Shown here piece after piece: positions 41,747 to 50,482 of a stretch of DNA of 51,458 nucleotides (its first letter is position 1; every line of letters starts with the position of its first letter). The translations under genes and the position numbers were made by a program. Source of the stretch: Bacillus sp. AFS029637 (GTDB lineage: Bacteria > Bacillota > Bacilli > Bacillales > Bacillaceae_G); contig NZ_NUPZ01000037.1 in the NCBI RefSeq assembly GCF_002584985.1, positions 123,547 through 175,004 of the forward strand, in the 5' to 3' direction. The notes below the pieces were generated by a model, which saw only the letters and a list, made by a program, of their open reading frames with translations, was not told the DNA's origin and ran no database searches.

Positions 41747-42157
41747 TCATCTATTTATACACATTTTTAAATCAAGAAGCATCTTTTCTTCTAACTTTTC
41801 TTGTGCTTTCGCAAGCTTCTTACAATCTTCTTGATACATTTCATCAATGACACGTTCTTTTTCTTTTATTTTTTCTAAAAGGCTTTCATTTTTTTGAATA
41901 AAACCTTCCGTTTTTTTAATTTTCCGATTCCATTCTTCTATTCTCTCAGGCGAAAATGTATGTGAAGACAGCATACCAGCCATAATACATTGCCCAGTTT
42001 GTACGACTTTACTTCGCGATTTCACAACATACAAATCATATTCTTTTTTTTGTTCTATTTTTCTTTTTTCAGCTGTTAGTTCGTACACTTCTTTTAAAAT
42101 ATGTTCTTTCTCTTGATTCATCTGCAATTTTATCGTGTCGTACTGCTGCTTATCCAC
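41747..42157 (-). CDS. FliJ-like coiled-coil protein
   Basis: A 136-residue, highly charged, helical protein (MNQEKEHILKEVYELTAEKRKIEQKK... EEWNRKIKKTEGFIQKNESLLEKIKEKERVIDEMYQEDCKKLAKAQEKLEEKML). FliJ proteins are short two-helix coiled coils encoded next to fliI, and this gene lies between fliI and fliK, as fliJ does in many clusters. By-eye similarity is only to the general pattern, so the symbol is withheld. A terminator separates it from fliI, so it may begin a new transcript. Confidence 0.75.
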   Translation of the reverse strand: MDKQQYDTIKLQMNQEKEHILKEVYELTAEKRKIEQKKEYDLYVVKSRSKVVQTGQCIMAGMLSSHTFSPERIEEWNRKIKKTEGFIQKNESLLEKIKEKERVIDEMYQEDCKKLAKAQEKLEEKMLLDLKMCINR

Positions 42158-42235
42158 CTATTTTCATAGCCCCTTCCTATTATAGCGCTCTCTTTTTCTA
42201 TTATATAGTTTTTTCACAAAAAAATCTGTGAAATA

Positions 42236-42275
42236 TTAAAAAACAAAAATAAGACCCCAAAACACGAGGTCTTAT
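42236..42275 (-). terminator. Terminator after fliI
   Basis: An 8-bp stem (ATAAGACC with GGTCTTAT, 42249-42256 and 42268-42275) overlaps the fliI stop codon, followed on the minus strand by TTTTTGTTTTTT. It divides the cluster into two transcription blocks. Confidence 0.8.
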
Positions 42276-43576
42276 ACAATATGATGCATCGCTTGGACGA
42301 TATCTTCAAATTGAAAACGATCCGCTCGCCCTTGTTTTAAGAACGTATTTATACCTTCCACTTTATTTTTACATTCAAAAATATAAGCATTTTCTTCATT
42401 TTCTTGAATTGTTCCTAATTTGAAATACAATTCATTTTCCTTATAAATCGATAAGATTTTTCTCATTTCATTTGCACATTGCCAATGATTCGGTGATACG
42501 ATTTCTTCCATAATCCTACTTACTGAATCTAATACAGAAATAGCTGGATAATGACTAAGCGTTGCAAGTTCACGCTTTAACACGATATGCCCATCTAAAA
42601 TACCACGCGCTAAATCTGGTACTGGGCCATTTAAGTCGTCCCCATCAACAAGTACTGTATATATGCCTGTTATTGATCCTTTTTGTGTTTTTCCCGATCG
42701 TTCTAACAATTTCTTCATATAGCTTTCCATTAAGAGCGTTTTACCACCTATCGGTAATTCTTTTACGGCAATATCAACACTTCGGCGTGCATCAGCAAAA
42801 CGAGTAACAGAATCCATCATGAGCAATACGTTATTGCCTTGGTCGCGAAAATATTCAGCGATAGATGTTGCAAGCTTGGCAGCACGAAGTTGCATGAGAT
42901 GGCTTTCATCTGATGTTGCTACAACTACGACGCTTTTTTTCATTCCTTCTTCGCCTAATTCTTTTCGGATAAAATCTTTTACTTCTCTGCCACGCTCTCC
43001 TACTAAACTAATAACATTAATATCAGCTTTTGCGTTTTTCGCAATCATTCCGAGTAAAGTAGATTTACCAACACCAGATCCAGCGAAAATACCAATTTTT
43101 TGACCGATGCCAATCGTTAACATAGAATCTATCGATTTAATCCCCGTCTCAAATACATCGGTAATTTCTTCACGCTCAAATGCGTGTATAGGCGGGGCAT
43201 CCAATTTTATTTTCTGGAGCGGCATATTTTCAGCGTTCTCATTTAACACTTCACCATTTGCGCTTAACACTTTTCGGAGCAAATGATTACCACGGGGTAC
43301 AACAACGTCTTCAGCAATTAATGTAACTGAATCTCCGTAACATACTTTTTCCGTCTGTTCAAATGGGAGTAACATATTATTCTCTTTTTCAATCGCAATT
43401 ACTTCACATAAGACATTATGTTCCCCAACGAGGCAAACATCTCCAATCTTCGCTTTCGGCCCTTTCGCTACGAAAAACTGCTCTTGTACACTATGAACTT
43501 TACCAACTTTCGTATACAGCGGTGTTTTAATGAACATATTCCATTTAGCATTCTCATTCATTAAAAGCCTGCTCAT
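42272..43576 (-). CDS. fliI: Flagellum-specific ATPase FliI
   Basis: A 434-residue F1-beta-like ATPase. Walker A is GSGVGKST at 166-173, and Walker B (VLLMMDSVTR) is near residue 255. The family signature PVPDLARGILDGHIVLKRELA is in the second half. It energises early steps of flagellar protein export. The start overlaps the fliH stop codon by four bases (ATGA). A strong hairpin follows the stop codon. Confidence 0.96.
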   Translation of the reverse strand: MSRLLMNENAKWNMFIKTPLYTKVGKVHSVQEQFFVAKGPKAKIGDVCLVGEHNVLCEVIAIEKENNMLLPFEQTEKVCYGDSVTLIAEDVVVPRGNHLLRKVLSANGEVLNENAENMPLQKIKLDAPPIHAFEREEITDVFETGIKSIDSMLTIGIGQKIGIFAGSGVGKSTLLGMIAKNAKADINVISLVGERGREVKDFIRKELGEEGMKKSVVVVATSDESHLMQLRAAKLATSIAEYFRDQGNNVLLMMDSVTRFADARRSVDIAVKELPIGGKTLLMESYMKKLLERSGKTQKGSITGIYTVLVDGDDLNGPVPDLARGILDGHIVLKRELATLSHYPAISVLDSVSRIMEEIVSPNHWQCANEMRKILSIYKENELYFKLGTIQENEENAYIFECKNKVEGINTFLKQGRADRFQFEDIVQAMHHIV

Positions 43577-44262
43577 ACGTTTTGCTCCTCAAATACTTTC
43601 TCTTCTTCCCATTTTTGACGAAGTTTCGCAAATATAGGTGCAAATTTAAATTCGAAAAATTCCTTTTCTTCTTCCAGAACAAATTCACCAAACTGCAAGG
43701 AGAAATCATACTTCCATTCAACTAATTGTAAAAGCCAATATTCTTTCGTATTTTCTTTCTCTTCTTGAATGCGTTCAAACGTTTCTGGGTGTACTGTAAT
43801 GATTAATTTTTCAAATGAAGTAGGCAATGTTTGAACGATGCCAGTTAAAATTGGTAAAACATCTAGTAATCGCGAATCTACCGCTTGATTCACGATTTTT
43901 TCCGCTAACTGAAAGGATTGATCCCATAGTAATTCTGTCCATTCATACGCTATTTCTTGTTGTTCTTTTTGAAACTGGATACGCGCTGCTTCCATCTGTT
44001 CCATTTGTTCATGAATGTGCTGTTGAAATTCTTCTTTCCCTTGCATCAACTGTTGTTGTTCTCGTTCTAACGTTTGCTGCTCTTTCCTTAGCTGATTCAT
44101 TTCAATATGCAAGGCATCTTGCTGCGCACGAAGTTCTGCATGATCAACTTGTAGTTCTCCCTCTATATGAACTGAGGCTGGCTTTGGAAATTGTAATTCA
44201 TACGTCTCTTCAGAAAAAGAAACAGAATTCTTCGGAATTCTGTTTTTAAATAAGGACATCAT
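43573..44262 (-). CDS. fliH: Flagellar export regulator FliH
   Basis: A protein of about 229 residues that binds and regulates FliI. The N-terminal half is a Gln/Glu-rich coiled coil (HAELRAQQDALHIEMNQLRKEQQTLEREQQQLMQGKEEFQQHIHEQMEQMEAARIQFQKEQQ). The C-terminal half has the FliH fold (SFQLAEKIVNQAVDSRLLDVLPILTGIVQTL). AGAGGTG lies three to six bases before two adjacent ATGs (44262 and 44259); either could be used. It overlaps the end of fliG by about 17 bases. Confidence 0.88.
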   Translation of the reverse strand: MMSLFKNRIPKNSVSFSEETYELQFPKPASVHIEGELQVDHAELRAQQDALHIEMNQLRKEQQTLEREQQQLMQGKEEFQQHIHEQMEQMEAARIQFQKEQQEIAYEWTELLWDQSFQLAEKIVNQAVDSRLLDVLPILTGIVQTLPTSFEKLIITVHPETFERIQEEKENTKEYWLLQLVEWKYDFSLQFGEFVLEEEKEFFEFKFAPIFAKLRQKWEEEKVFEEQNV

Positions 44263-45253
44263 CTTCACCTCTTTGAATGATAATTCTTCCTTCTTTCTCT
44301 AACTTTTTCACTGTACCTGTAATCGTTTGCTGTGCTTTTTCAGCGTCTGTCATCTTAAGTGGTCTTAAACCATCTAATTCTTCTAAAATCATCTCTTTAC
44401 GATTCATAGACATACATGTAAATAGTTTCTCTTTAATTTCTTCTTTTGCGATTTTAAGTGCTTTTGCGATAACACCATTATCTGTAATTTCCTCTAACAC
44501 ACGGCGAAGCGCAAGATCTTCAAGACCGAGTAAGTCTTCAAAGACAAACATGTTTTCTTTAATCTTTTCAGATAGTTCATAGTCCATTTCATCCAGCTTT
44601 TGAAAGACTGTTTTTTCAACACCTCGTGAAACGTTATTTAAAATGTTCACAATTGTTTTCAAGCCATCTGTTTTATTAATCGCACTAAATGCCATATTAT
44701 TTAATTTCGCCTTTAATAATTCACTAATTTGATTAATTAATTCGCCATCTACTTGTTCTAGCTTTGCAATACCCATTACTGTTTCTACTCGTTTATAATC
44801 TGGTAATCTCTCAATTAATTGAGAAGCAAGCTGTGGCTTAATATAAGAAGCAATAATCGCAATCGTTTGCGGTGATTCATCATTAAGTACTGTAAGAAGC
44901 GGTTCTAAATCTGTTAGTGAATTTAAGAATTCAAATGGATTATCTTTGTTATACCAAAGGTCTTCCAATAATTTTTCAAGCTCGTCTTCTGGCATGTTTT
45001 TAAATATGCGACGAATATATTCTTTATCCGGAGTCACTAGATTCAATTCTTTTACATTTAGTTCATATAAGAACTCCCCTAGTACATTTTCTAACGTTTC
45101 CGGTTTATATACACGAAACTTCGCGATTTCACGAAGTAATACTTCTTTTTCCTCAGCAGTCATATATTCAATGACTTTTGCTGCCACCTCTTCATCTAAT
45201 GTACGAATGAGGATGGCAGCTTTTTCTTTGGAGGAGATTCCATCTAACATCAT
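44246..45253 (-). CDS. fliG: Flagellar motor switch protein FliG
   Basis: A 335-residue C-ring protein with N, middle and C domains. The N-terminus is ISSKEKAAILIRTLDEEVAAKVIEYMTAEEKEVLLREIA. The middle domain contains a near-EHPQ motif (LNDESPQTIAIIASYIKPQLASQLIERLP). The C-terminal torque helix region is ALKIAKEEIKEKLFTCMSMNRKEMILEELD and ...DAEKAQQTITGTVKKLEKEG. GGGAGGAACA precedes the ATG. It lies ten bases after fliF. Confidence 0.96.
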   Translation of the reverse strand: MMLDGISSKEKAAILIRTLDEEVAAKVIEYMTAEEKEVLLREIAKFRVYKPETLENVLGEFLYELNVKELNLVTPDKEYIRRIFKNMPEDELEKLLEDLWYNKDNPFEFLNSLTDLEPLLTVLNDESPQTIAIIASYIKPQLASQLIERLPDYKRVETVMGIAKLEQVDGELINQISELLKAKLNNMAFSAINKTDGLKTIVNILNNVSRGVEKTVFQKLDEMDYELSEKIKENMFVFEDLLGLEDLALRRVLEEITDNGVIAKALKIAKEEIKEKLFTCMSMNRKEMILEELDGLRPLKMTDAEKAQQTITGTVKKLEKEGRIIIQRGEDDVLI

Positions 45254-45263
45254 TGTTCCTCCC

Positions 45264-46832
45264 TTACTGTCCGTTTAGCCATTTTTTAATAACTTTTGCA
45301 GTACCTTCTACATGTTCCTTCGTAGCATTTTGTACTTGTTCATCTAACGTTGGTTCTTTCGGTTTTTCTGGTTCAAGTTTTGGTTCTGGCTCTATTTTTT
45401 CTTCCGGAATTTCCATAATACTTTCACTACTTGCCGCAACTTCATCTTCTGCTAAGTATTCTTCATATTCCTCTTCTTCTTTCTTTTTCTTACGTCTCGC
45501 TAAGAAGAACCATACTAGACCAACAAACGCTAACAAGCCACCTGTAATTCCACCGATTAGCCACCAGTTCAAGCCACTTTTCTCTTGTTTTTTCGGTTCT
45601 TCTGCTTTCGGTTGATCAAATTGAACTGTTACAACGTTAACTTGTCCATTTGTAAAGTTTCCGTTCGGATCAGCTTGCAGTCCTGCTGCCGTTCCAATTG
45701 CTTCTTTAAACGTTGTCATATCGATTCTTCGTTTTACTAACGTATCATTATCTACCCATACTACAATATTTGTTTTCGTTAATTCTGGATGCTTCTTAAT
45801 CGTTTCAACTGTTTTATCTATTTCATAGTTTTCAATCTTATTACTATTATTATTCTCATAGACGACTTTACCATCTTGATTATTGTTCGTACCGTAGTTT
45901 GGCACTTCACCATTTGCTGTAATACCAGCACTCGGCTTCGCATTATCTTGTGCCGTCGAACGCTCTTCTTGCTCTTGTTTACTACGAAGTACACCTTTAT
46001 CACCATATTTTTCTGATTGACGTGTTACTTCATCATAATTCACGGTAACTTTCGTATTCACTTTATATTCATTTGGTTTAAACATCGTCATTAGCGTTGC
46101 ATCAATATCTTGTTTTAATTTACCTTCAATTTGATGTTGCATCTCAACTTCTTTTTCATAAGAAGAAGAGCTGTTCGCATTCGCTGCATCTGCTCCTTTT
46201 GAGATTACACCTTTTTTACTATCTATTACACTTACTTCTTCCGGTTTTACACCAGGAACTGCCGCACTAATCATTTGCTTTATACCCGCAACTTGATCAG
46301 TTGTTAAAAGTTGTCCACGTTTCACCCCAACAGTAATTGCTGCTGTTCCTTTCGCTTTTTCCTCATCAAAAATCGTTTCTTTTTCAGGTAACGTAATTTG
46401 CACATTTGCCGTTTCAACTGTTGCGAAGTTTCTTACAATATCTTGCTCCAATTGCTTTTTCGTACCGACAATTTGCTTCATTTTTTTATCTTGCTCACTT
46501 GAACCGAGCGAGCTTTCTAATAAAATTTCCTCACCGCTTTTCGAATTAAACGGTAAGCCCATTCCATTCATTTCTTTTCGAACCCACGGAGCATCATTCT
46601 TTTGCACACGAATCGAACCATCGGCTGCTAATTGATAATCAACACCTAGCTTCGATAATTCTGCTGTAATCTCTTGTTTGTCTGCATCATTTAAATTTTG
46701 ATATACAACAACATATTTATCTGGCAAGGTGAAGTATAAAAGTGCTCCTGTTACAATTGCTAAAAGCGCAGCACCGATCACTAATTTATGCCAAGTTTTT
46801 AACGATTGGAAAACATTTTTTATCTTTTCCAT
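45264..46832 (-). CDS. fliF: Flagellar MS-ring protein FliF
   Basis: A 522-residue MS-ring subunit with membrane segments at about 15-35 (LVIGAALLAIVTGALLYF) and 425-450 (WWLIGGITGGLLAFVGLVWFFLARRKKKKEEE). The periplasmic-type ring-building domains lie between (NLNDADKQEITAELSKLGVDYQLAADGS... TVGVKRGQLLTTDQVAGIKQMISAAVPGVKPEEVSVIDSKKG). The cytoplasmic tail binds FliG. The length is normal for the phylum. Located between fliE and fliG. Confidence 0.97.
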   Translation of the reverse strand: MEKIKNVFQSLKTWHKLVIGAALLAIVTGALLYFTLPDKYVVVYQNLNDADKQEITAELSKLGVDYQLAADGSIRVQKNDAPWVRKEMNGMGLPFNSKSGEEILLESSLGSSEQDKKMKQIVGTKKQLEQDIVRNFATVETANVQITLPEKETIFDEEKAKGTAAITVGVKRGQLLTTDQVAGIKQMISAAVPGVKPEEVSVIDSKKGVISKGADAANANSSSSYEKEVEMQHQIEGKLKQDIDATLMTMFKPNEYKVNTKVTVNYDEVTRQSEKYGDKGVLRSKQEQEERSTAQDNAKPSAGITANGEVPNYGTNNNQDGKVVYENNNSNKIENYEIDKTVETIKKHPELTKTNIVVWVDNDTLVKRRIDMTTFKEAIGTAAGLQADPNGNFTNGQVNVVTVQFDQPKAEEPKKQEKSGLNWWLIGGITGGLLAFVGLVWFFLARRKKKKEEEEYEEYLAEDEVAASSESIMEIPEEKIEPEPKLEPEKPKEPTLDEQVQNATKEHVEGTAKVIKKWLNGQ

Positions 46833-46854
46833 TTAAACACACCCGTCCACTTTC

Positions 46855-47154
46855 CTAAATTTGCATATTAATTAGCGACTTATAATTTTCAATAAGATTA
46901 TCACGTACAAGAGCTGCAGTTTTCATTTGTGATTCAGCTTTCTTTTGCTGAATTAAAACGTCATGTGTTTCCCCTACCCCTTTTGTTAATAAATCATATA
47001 CAGCTGTTTGGGCATTGTTTTGTGTTTGATTCATATCTTCTAATAAATCAATAAACTTTTTCCCAGAAGCTGCGGATGTTTGCGAAGGTTTAGACGTGCC
47101 GATTGCCTGAATCGTTCCAAATGGCTGTGTCTGTATCATTGGTTGAATTTTCAT
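46855..47154 (-). CDS. fliE: Flagellar rod-MS ring adapter FliE
   Basis: A 99-residue protein with the FliE pattern: SGKKFIDLLEDMNQTQNNAQTAVYDLLTKGVGETHDVLIQQKKAESQMKTAALVRDNLIENYKSLINMQI. It links the MS ring with the rod. It lies 22 bases before fliF and 15 after flgC, in the usual order. GGGAGAAGATGAGAA precedes the ATG. Confidence 0.95.
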   Translation of the reverse strand: MKIQPMIQTQPFGTIQAIGTSKPSQTSAASGKKFIDLLEDMNQTQNNAQTAVYDLLTKGVGETHDVLIQQKKAESQMKTAALVRDNLIENYKSLINMQI

Positions 47155-47169
47155 TTCTCATCTTCTCCC

Positions 47170-47583
47170 TTATCCTCTGCCAATCTCTAAATCTTTATCG
47201 AGCATTTTTTTGTTCGCATTTAATACACTCGTATTTGCTTCATACATTTTTTGAGCAATCATTACATTCGTCATTTCAGCAGTCACATCAACGTTCGGAT
47301 AACGTACATATCCTTCTTCATTTGCATGCGGATGCGTCGGATCATACACTAAATTTTCAGTTTGATCTGCTTCAATACTTTTTATTTTCACTCCATTTGT
47401 AGAAGTACTGTTTAACATACTTGAAAAACTATTGTTTGATTCTAGCACTACACTGCGACGCTCATACAAATCTGCCCCTGGTGCTGCAGTCGTATTCGCA
47501 TTTACGATATTATTAGAAGTAACTTCCATCCATTTTCGTGCTGTAGTGAGCCCTGAACCACTTGCATTAATTGCTTGAAACAT
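47170..47583 (-). CDS. flgC: Flagellar basal-body rod protein FlgC
   Basis: A 137-residue proximal rod protein. The N-terminus is FQAINASGSGLTTARKWMEVTSNNIVNANTT, and the C-terminal signature is VDVTAEMTNVMIAQKMYEANTSVLNANKKMLDKDLEIG. The central HPHANEEGYVRYPNVDV is characteristic of FlgC. It lies 21 bases after flgB. Confidence 0.96.
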   Translation of the reverse strand: MFQAINASGSGLTTARKWMEVTSNNIVNANTTAAPGADLYERRSVVLESNNSFSSMLNSTSTNGVKIKSIEADQTENLVYDPTHPHANEEGYVRYPNVDVTAEMTNVMIAQKMYEANTSVLNANKKMLDKDLEIGRG

Positions 47584-47604
47584 AAGTTGCCTCTCCTTCT
47601 ATAC

Positions 47605-48012
47605 TTAACGTCCACGCGCTGCCTGGTTAATTGCATATTGCGTATTAATCGCGTTAATTGAAATACCGTATAATTGATTTGCTTTCATTAAATCTAGCAT
47701 TTCTGTCGTTACATCCACGCTATTTCCATCTTTATTCATTTGCATTGATTTCGTTTGAATCTTTGCATATGTATTTTTCATATTTACTGTTGGTAAGTGC
47801 ATTTCATTCGTTTGATATAAATCTGGATTGCTATTTAAATCTGAAGGATTACTTTTATATAATGCACTGCTTTTATTCATCTGTTCAGCAAATGTTACAT
47901 CTTGTGCTTGATAGCCAGGTGTATTTGCATTTGCAATATTACTAGAAACAGTATTTCGTTTCGTCACTAAATAATTCATATAGTGGCTTACATCACTCAC
48001 TAAATCTGGCAT
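47605..48012 (-). CDS. flgB: Flagellar basal-body rod protein FlgB
   Basis: A rod protein of about 135 residues with VSHYMNYLVTKRNTVSSNIANANTPGYQAQDVTFAEQM near the N-terminus and VDVTTEMLDLMKANQLYGISINAINTQYAINQAARGR at the C-terminus. AAGGAAGG sits nine bases before the ATG at 48012 and abuts one at 48021; the former is preferred. It is the first gene of the flgBC-fliEFGHI block, with about 370 upstream bases for a promoter. Confidence 0.93.
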   Translation of the reverse strand: MPDLVSDVSHYMNYLVTKRNTVSSNIANANTPGYQAQDVTFAEQMNKSSALYKSNPSDLNSNPDLYQTNEMHLPTVNMKNTYAKIQTKSMQMNKDGNSVDVTTEMLDLMKANQLYGISINAINTQYAINQAARGR

Positions 48013-48021
48013 ATTCAACAT

Positions 48022-48390
48022 CCTTCCTTTTCCACTTGGCCATTTCGAACATAATAATCCACTAATAGAAGTTTCACTTCATTATTTATTTTCTTATATG
48101 TATTTATTAAAATATTAACTGTTATATACCCTAACATATTTTATTCCATTTTTTCATTGTTGTCTTTAGAAAAATACAAAAATATAAAAAAGAATGAAAA
48201 AAATTGTATACACGTAGTCATCCATGTAGCATTTCAATATATGAACTACAAGCTAACATCCATTTTTATATTATGTAGAGAATTACTGTTTTTTTCACTA
48301 CAGCCATGAAGAGAAACCTCAATCAGCGGAACTCCTAAACAAAGGGATGGATTCCCCTTCAAAAAGGGAACCCGTTTCCATACTTTATAT
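48022..48390. other. Intergenic region upstream of flgB
   Basis: No gene is seen. The right part (48305-48375) is GC-richer, with a minus-strand hairpin (GGGTTCCC with GGGGAATCC-type arms at 48349-48373) that could be a weak terminator for the fliD-fliS block or a decayed repeat. The AT-rich left part should hold the flgB promoter; a TATACAAT sequence near 48205 on the minus strand lacks a well-spaced -35. Confidence 0.5.
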
Positions 48391-48663
48391 TTAATATTTA
48401 CCGTAAAATGAATTAGCTTTCATTCGCCCATCATTTGTCATAATCATTTCTTCCAAAATCTTTTGCTTATCTCGAATATGCTGAGCTGCCTTAATAATTA
48501 ACGGACTCACTTCCGCTGCAACTTGCGCGCGTGTTTCTTCATCCAATGTCATCATCCAGCGATTTAACATCGTACTTTTCTCAGCAAACTCTTCATCTGA
48601 CACTTGCAATTCACCGATTTCATTAAAACAGCGGACAAATGCTCGATAAATATCATTGTTCAT
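48391..48663 (-). CDS. FliT-like flagellar protein
   Basis: A 90-residue helical protein beginning MNNDIYRAFVRCFNEIGELQ. It lies directly after fliS, where the chaperone FliT is encoded in many clusters, but by-eye similarity to FliT is not decisive. CGGAG lies eight bases before the ATG at 48663, so it overlaps the end of fliS by 11 bases; a longer GTG-started reading is rejected. FliT-type chaperones hold FliD; the neighbouring fliD fits that role. Confidence 0.75.
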   Translation of the reverse strand: MNNDIYRAFVRCFNEIGELQVSDEEFAEKSTMLNRWMMTLDEETRAQVAAEVSPLIIKAAQHIRDKQKILEEMIMTNDGRMKANSFYGKY

Positions 48664-49021
48664 TTTCGAGCGCTCCGCGGTAACCATCTATTAAATCTTG
48701 TAATACTTTCACAATCGCATCGATATCTTTTGCTTCACGTGTTACTTTCATCGTTTGAATTTGAACGCTAATCCAATCATATAAACCAAATAGGCTATCA
48801 TATAAATCTTTCGTAATTTCAGGATTTAATTGTAGCTTTAATTCTTCAAAAATACGTTCTAACTTTTCAAGAAGCGCATCACCTTCTTGTAGTTTAAAAG
48901 TATGTAAAAGCTCTTCTAAATTACGAAATTCTACAATACATCTTTCATAAATAAAAATTGTATTTTTAATTGGGTTACTCGTCATAATATCATTTTGCAT
49001 ATAGCGTTGCCATGCTTGCAT
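48653..49021 (-). CDS. fliS: Flagellin chaperone FliS
   Basis: A 122-residue four-helix protein. The N-terminus WQRYMQNDIMTSNPIKNTIFIYERCIVEFRNLEELLHTF corresponds to the FliS YxxN...TPxxLvxxLYxGax motif region, somewhat divergent. Later segments ITKDLYDSLFGLYDWISVQIQTMKVTREAKDIDAIVKVLQDLIDGYRGAL are typical. It prevents early flagellin polymerisation and aids export. It follows fliD by 23 bases. Confidence 0.93.
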   Translation of the reverse strand: MQAWQRYMQNDIMTSNPIKNTIFIYERCIVEFRNLEELLHTFKLQEGDALLEKLERIFEELKLQLNPEITKDLYDSLFGLYDWISVQIQTMKVTREAKDIDAIVKVLQDLIDGYRGALENEQ

Positions 49022-49044
49022 ACGATCACTTCCTTAGCTTTTCA

Positions 49045-50463
49045 TTAATCATCACTTTTTTGTTTTGTCATTGCTTTAATTGTTTTTAATTGGCTATCAA
49101 GCGCCGCTAATGTACTTTCTAACTTTTGATATTTCTTCACGATTTCATCTTGCTTTTGCAAGTTTTGTGCTTCAATATCTTTAATCTTTTTATCTAAATC
49201 ACTTACACGCGAATCGATGCTTTTCACACTTTCCCCGACTACACCCTTATCACCAAATAACTTTTCAAGTGGTTCTTCCATCATCTTTCCTATTCCATTT
49301 GAACTAAAGAAGAACTGTTTTGCTGCATCAGGATTATCTTTTAACGCCTTTGCTAATTTTTCATCGTCCACTTGCATTGTTCCATCTTGTTTTAATTGAA
49401 TACCATATGTGAACAAATAGTTGCCATCCTTTGAAAACGTCACGACGCTATTCATCATCTGGCGAACACTTTGCATAATTGCCTGTCCTTGAAAAGCTCC
49501 ATTTTTCCCATCGAAAATATCAATTGTACCTACAGCCTTATTGTACTCAGCTACCATTTTTTTAATTAAATTAGCTGCATCTGTGACGTTTGAATCACTA
49601 ACTGTAAACTTTAAATCTATATCTTTTTGATCCACAGCTTTTGTATCTGCACCCGTGTCACCACTAGGCTTATTTTCCACTATCGGGTCTGTTACTTTTA
49701 AAAGCTCAATCTTTACACCAGGAAGTGATTCAATTGTGTTGCTAGCGCTTTTTTCTTCAATACCATTGATACTATATATGGCATCTAGTGCTTCATTAAT
49801 CGTATTTAATTTCATTTCCGTTTTAGGCGTGCTTGTTTCTGTACCTTTAACTTCCACCTCTGAATAAAACAACTCAGTGAGCACGTTAGGTGGTGTCTGT
49901 TCTAAATGAATAGCGTTTGCTTCTCCTTCTTTCGTAGAAGACATGAAGATTTTTTTGCCTAGTGTATATACCGATACACCGTAATCCCCATCATTAATTT
50001 TATTAATTAAATCTTTATATGTCATATCCGTCGTAACTTTAAGTTCTTTATTATTAATCTTTAACGTTTCATTTCTAGGAAGCTTATCACCTATCGTAAT
50101 TTCATTAGATGCGATTTGATGACGCTGTGCCAGTTGATTAATTTTCACATTAAATGTTCCTGCGATGGCTCCACCACCAGCTTTTACGTTAATATAGCCA
50201 TCTTGTGATGTCGTCACTTTTTTTTCATTTCCTTTAAAAGTAGCTAAATTTTTAAAGGTTTGCGTGAAAGAACTAAATTCTGATTTTAAACTTGTATATA
50301 ATAGTTTATCTTGTGAAAGTTGTTTTTTTTCATTTGTATATGGTGTTTTCCTCATATCCAGTGCATTCATTTCTAATTCAACGAAGTTAGAAGTATCGAT
50401 CATATTATTACCGAGGTTCCATATTTGTTGTCTACCGCCAATACCCGTTAATGTTCCTGCCAT
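49045..50463 (-). CDS. fliD: Flagellar filament cap FliD (HAP2)
   Basis: A 472-residue cap protein. The N-terminal FliD domain includes NMIDTSNFVELEMNALDMRKTPYTNEKKQLSQDKLLYTSLKSEFSSFTQTFKNLA. The C-terminal domain contains VRQMMNSVVTFSKDGNYLFTYGIQLKQDGTMQVDDEKLAKALKDNPDAAKQFFFSSNG, ending in a coiled coil (VSDLDKKIKDIEAQNLQKQDEIVKKYQKLESTLAALDSQLKTIKAM). AAGGAG eight bases before the ATG at 50463 decides the start, over a GTG at 50472. It follows flgL by 19 bases. Confidence 0.94.
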   Translation of the reverse strand: MAGTLTGIGGRQQIWNLGNNMIDTSNFVELEMNALDMRKTPYTNEKKQLSQDKLLYTSLKSEFSSFTQTFKNLATFKGNEKKVTTSQDGYINVKAGGGAIAGTFNVKINQLAQRHQIASNEITIGDKLPRNETLKINNKELKVTTDMTYKDLINKINDGDYGVSVYTLGKKIFMSSTKEGEANAIHLEQTPPNVLTELFYSEVEVKGTETSTPKTEMKLNTINEALDAIYSINGIEEKSASNTIESLPGVKIELLKVTDPIVENKPSGDTGADTKAVDQKDIDLKFTVSDSNVTDAANLIKKMVAEYNKAVGTIDIFDGKNGAFQGQAIMQSVRQMMNSVVTFSKDGNYLFTYGIQLKQDGTMQVDDEKLAKALKDNPDAAKQFFFSSNGIGKMMEEPLEKLFGDKGVVGESVKSIDSRVSDLDKKIKDIEAQNLQKQDEIVKKYQKLESTLAALDSQLKTIKAMTKQKSDD

Positions 50464-50482
50464 ATTTCTCACTCCTTATCGT

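Noticed and set aside
44277-44582. Plus-strand ORF antisense to fliG
   Set aside because: No start signals, and the fliG frame is fully conserved.
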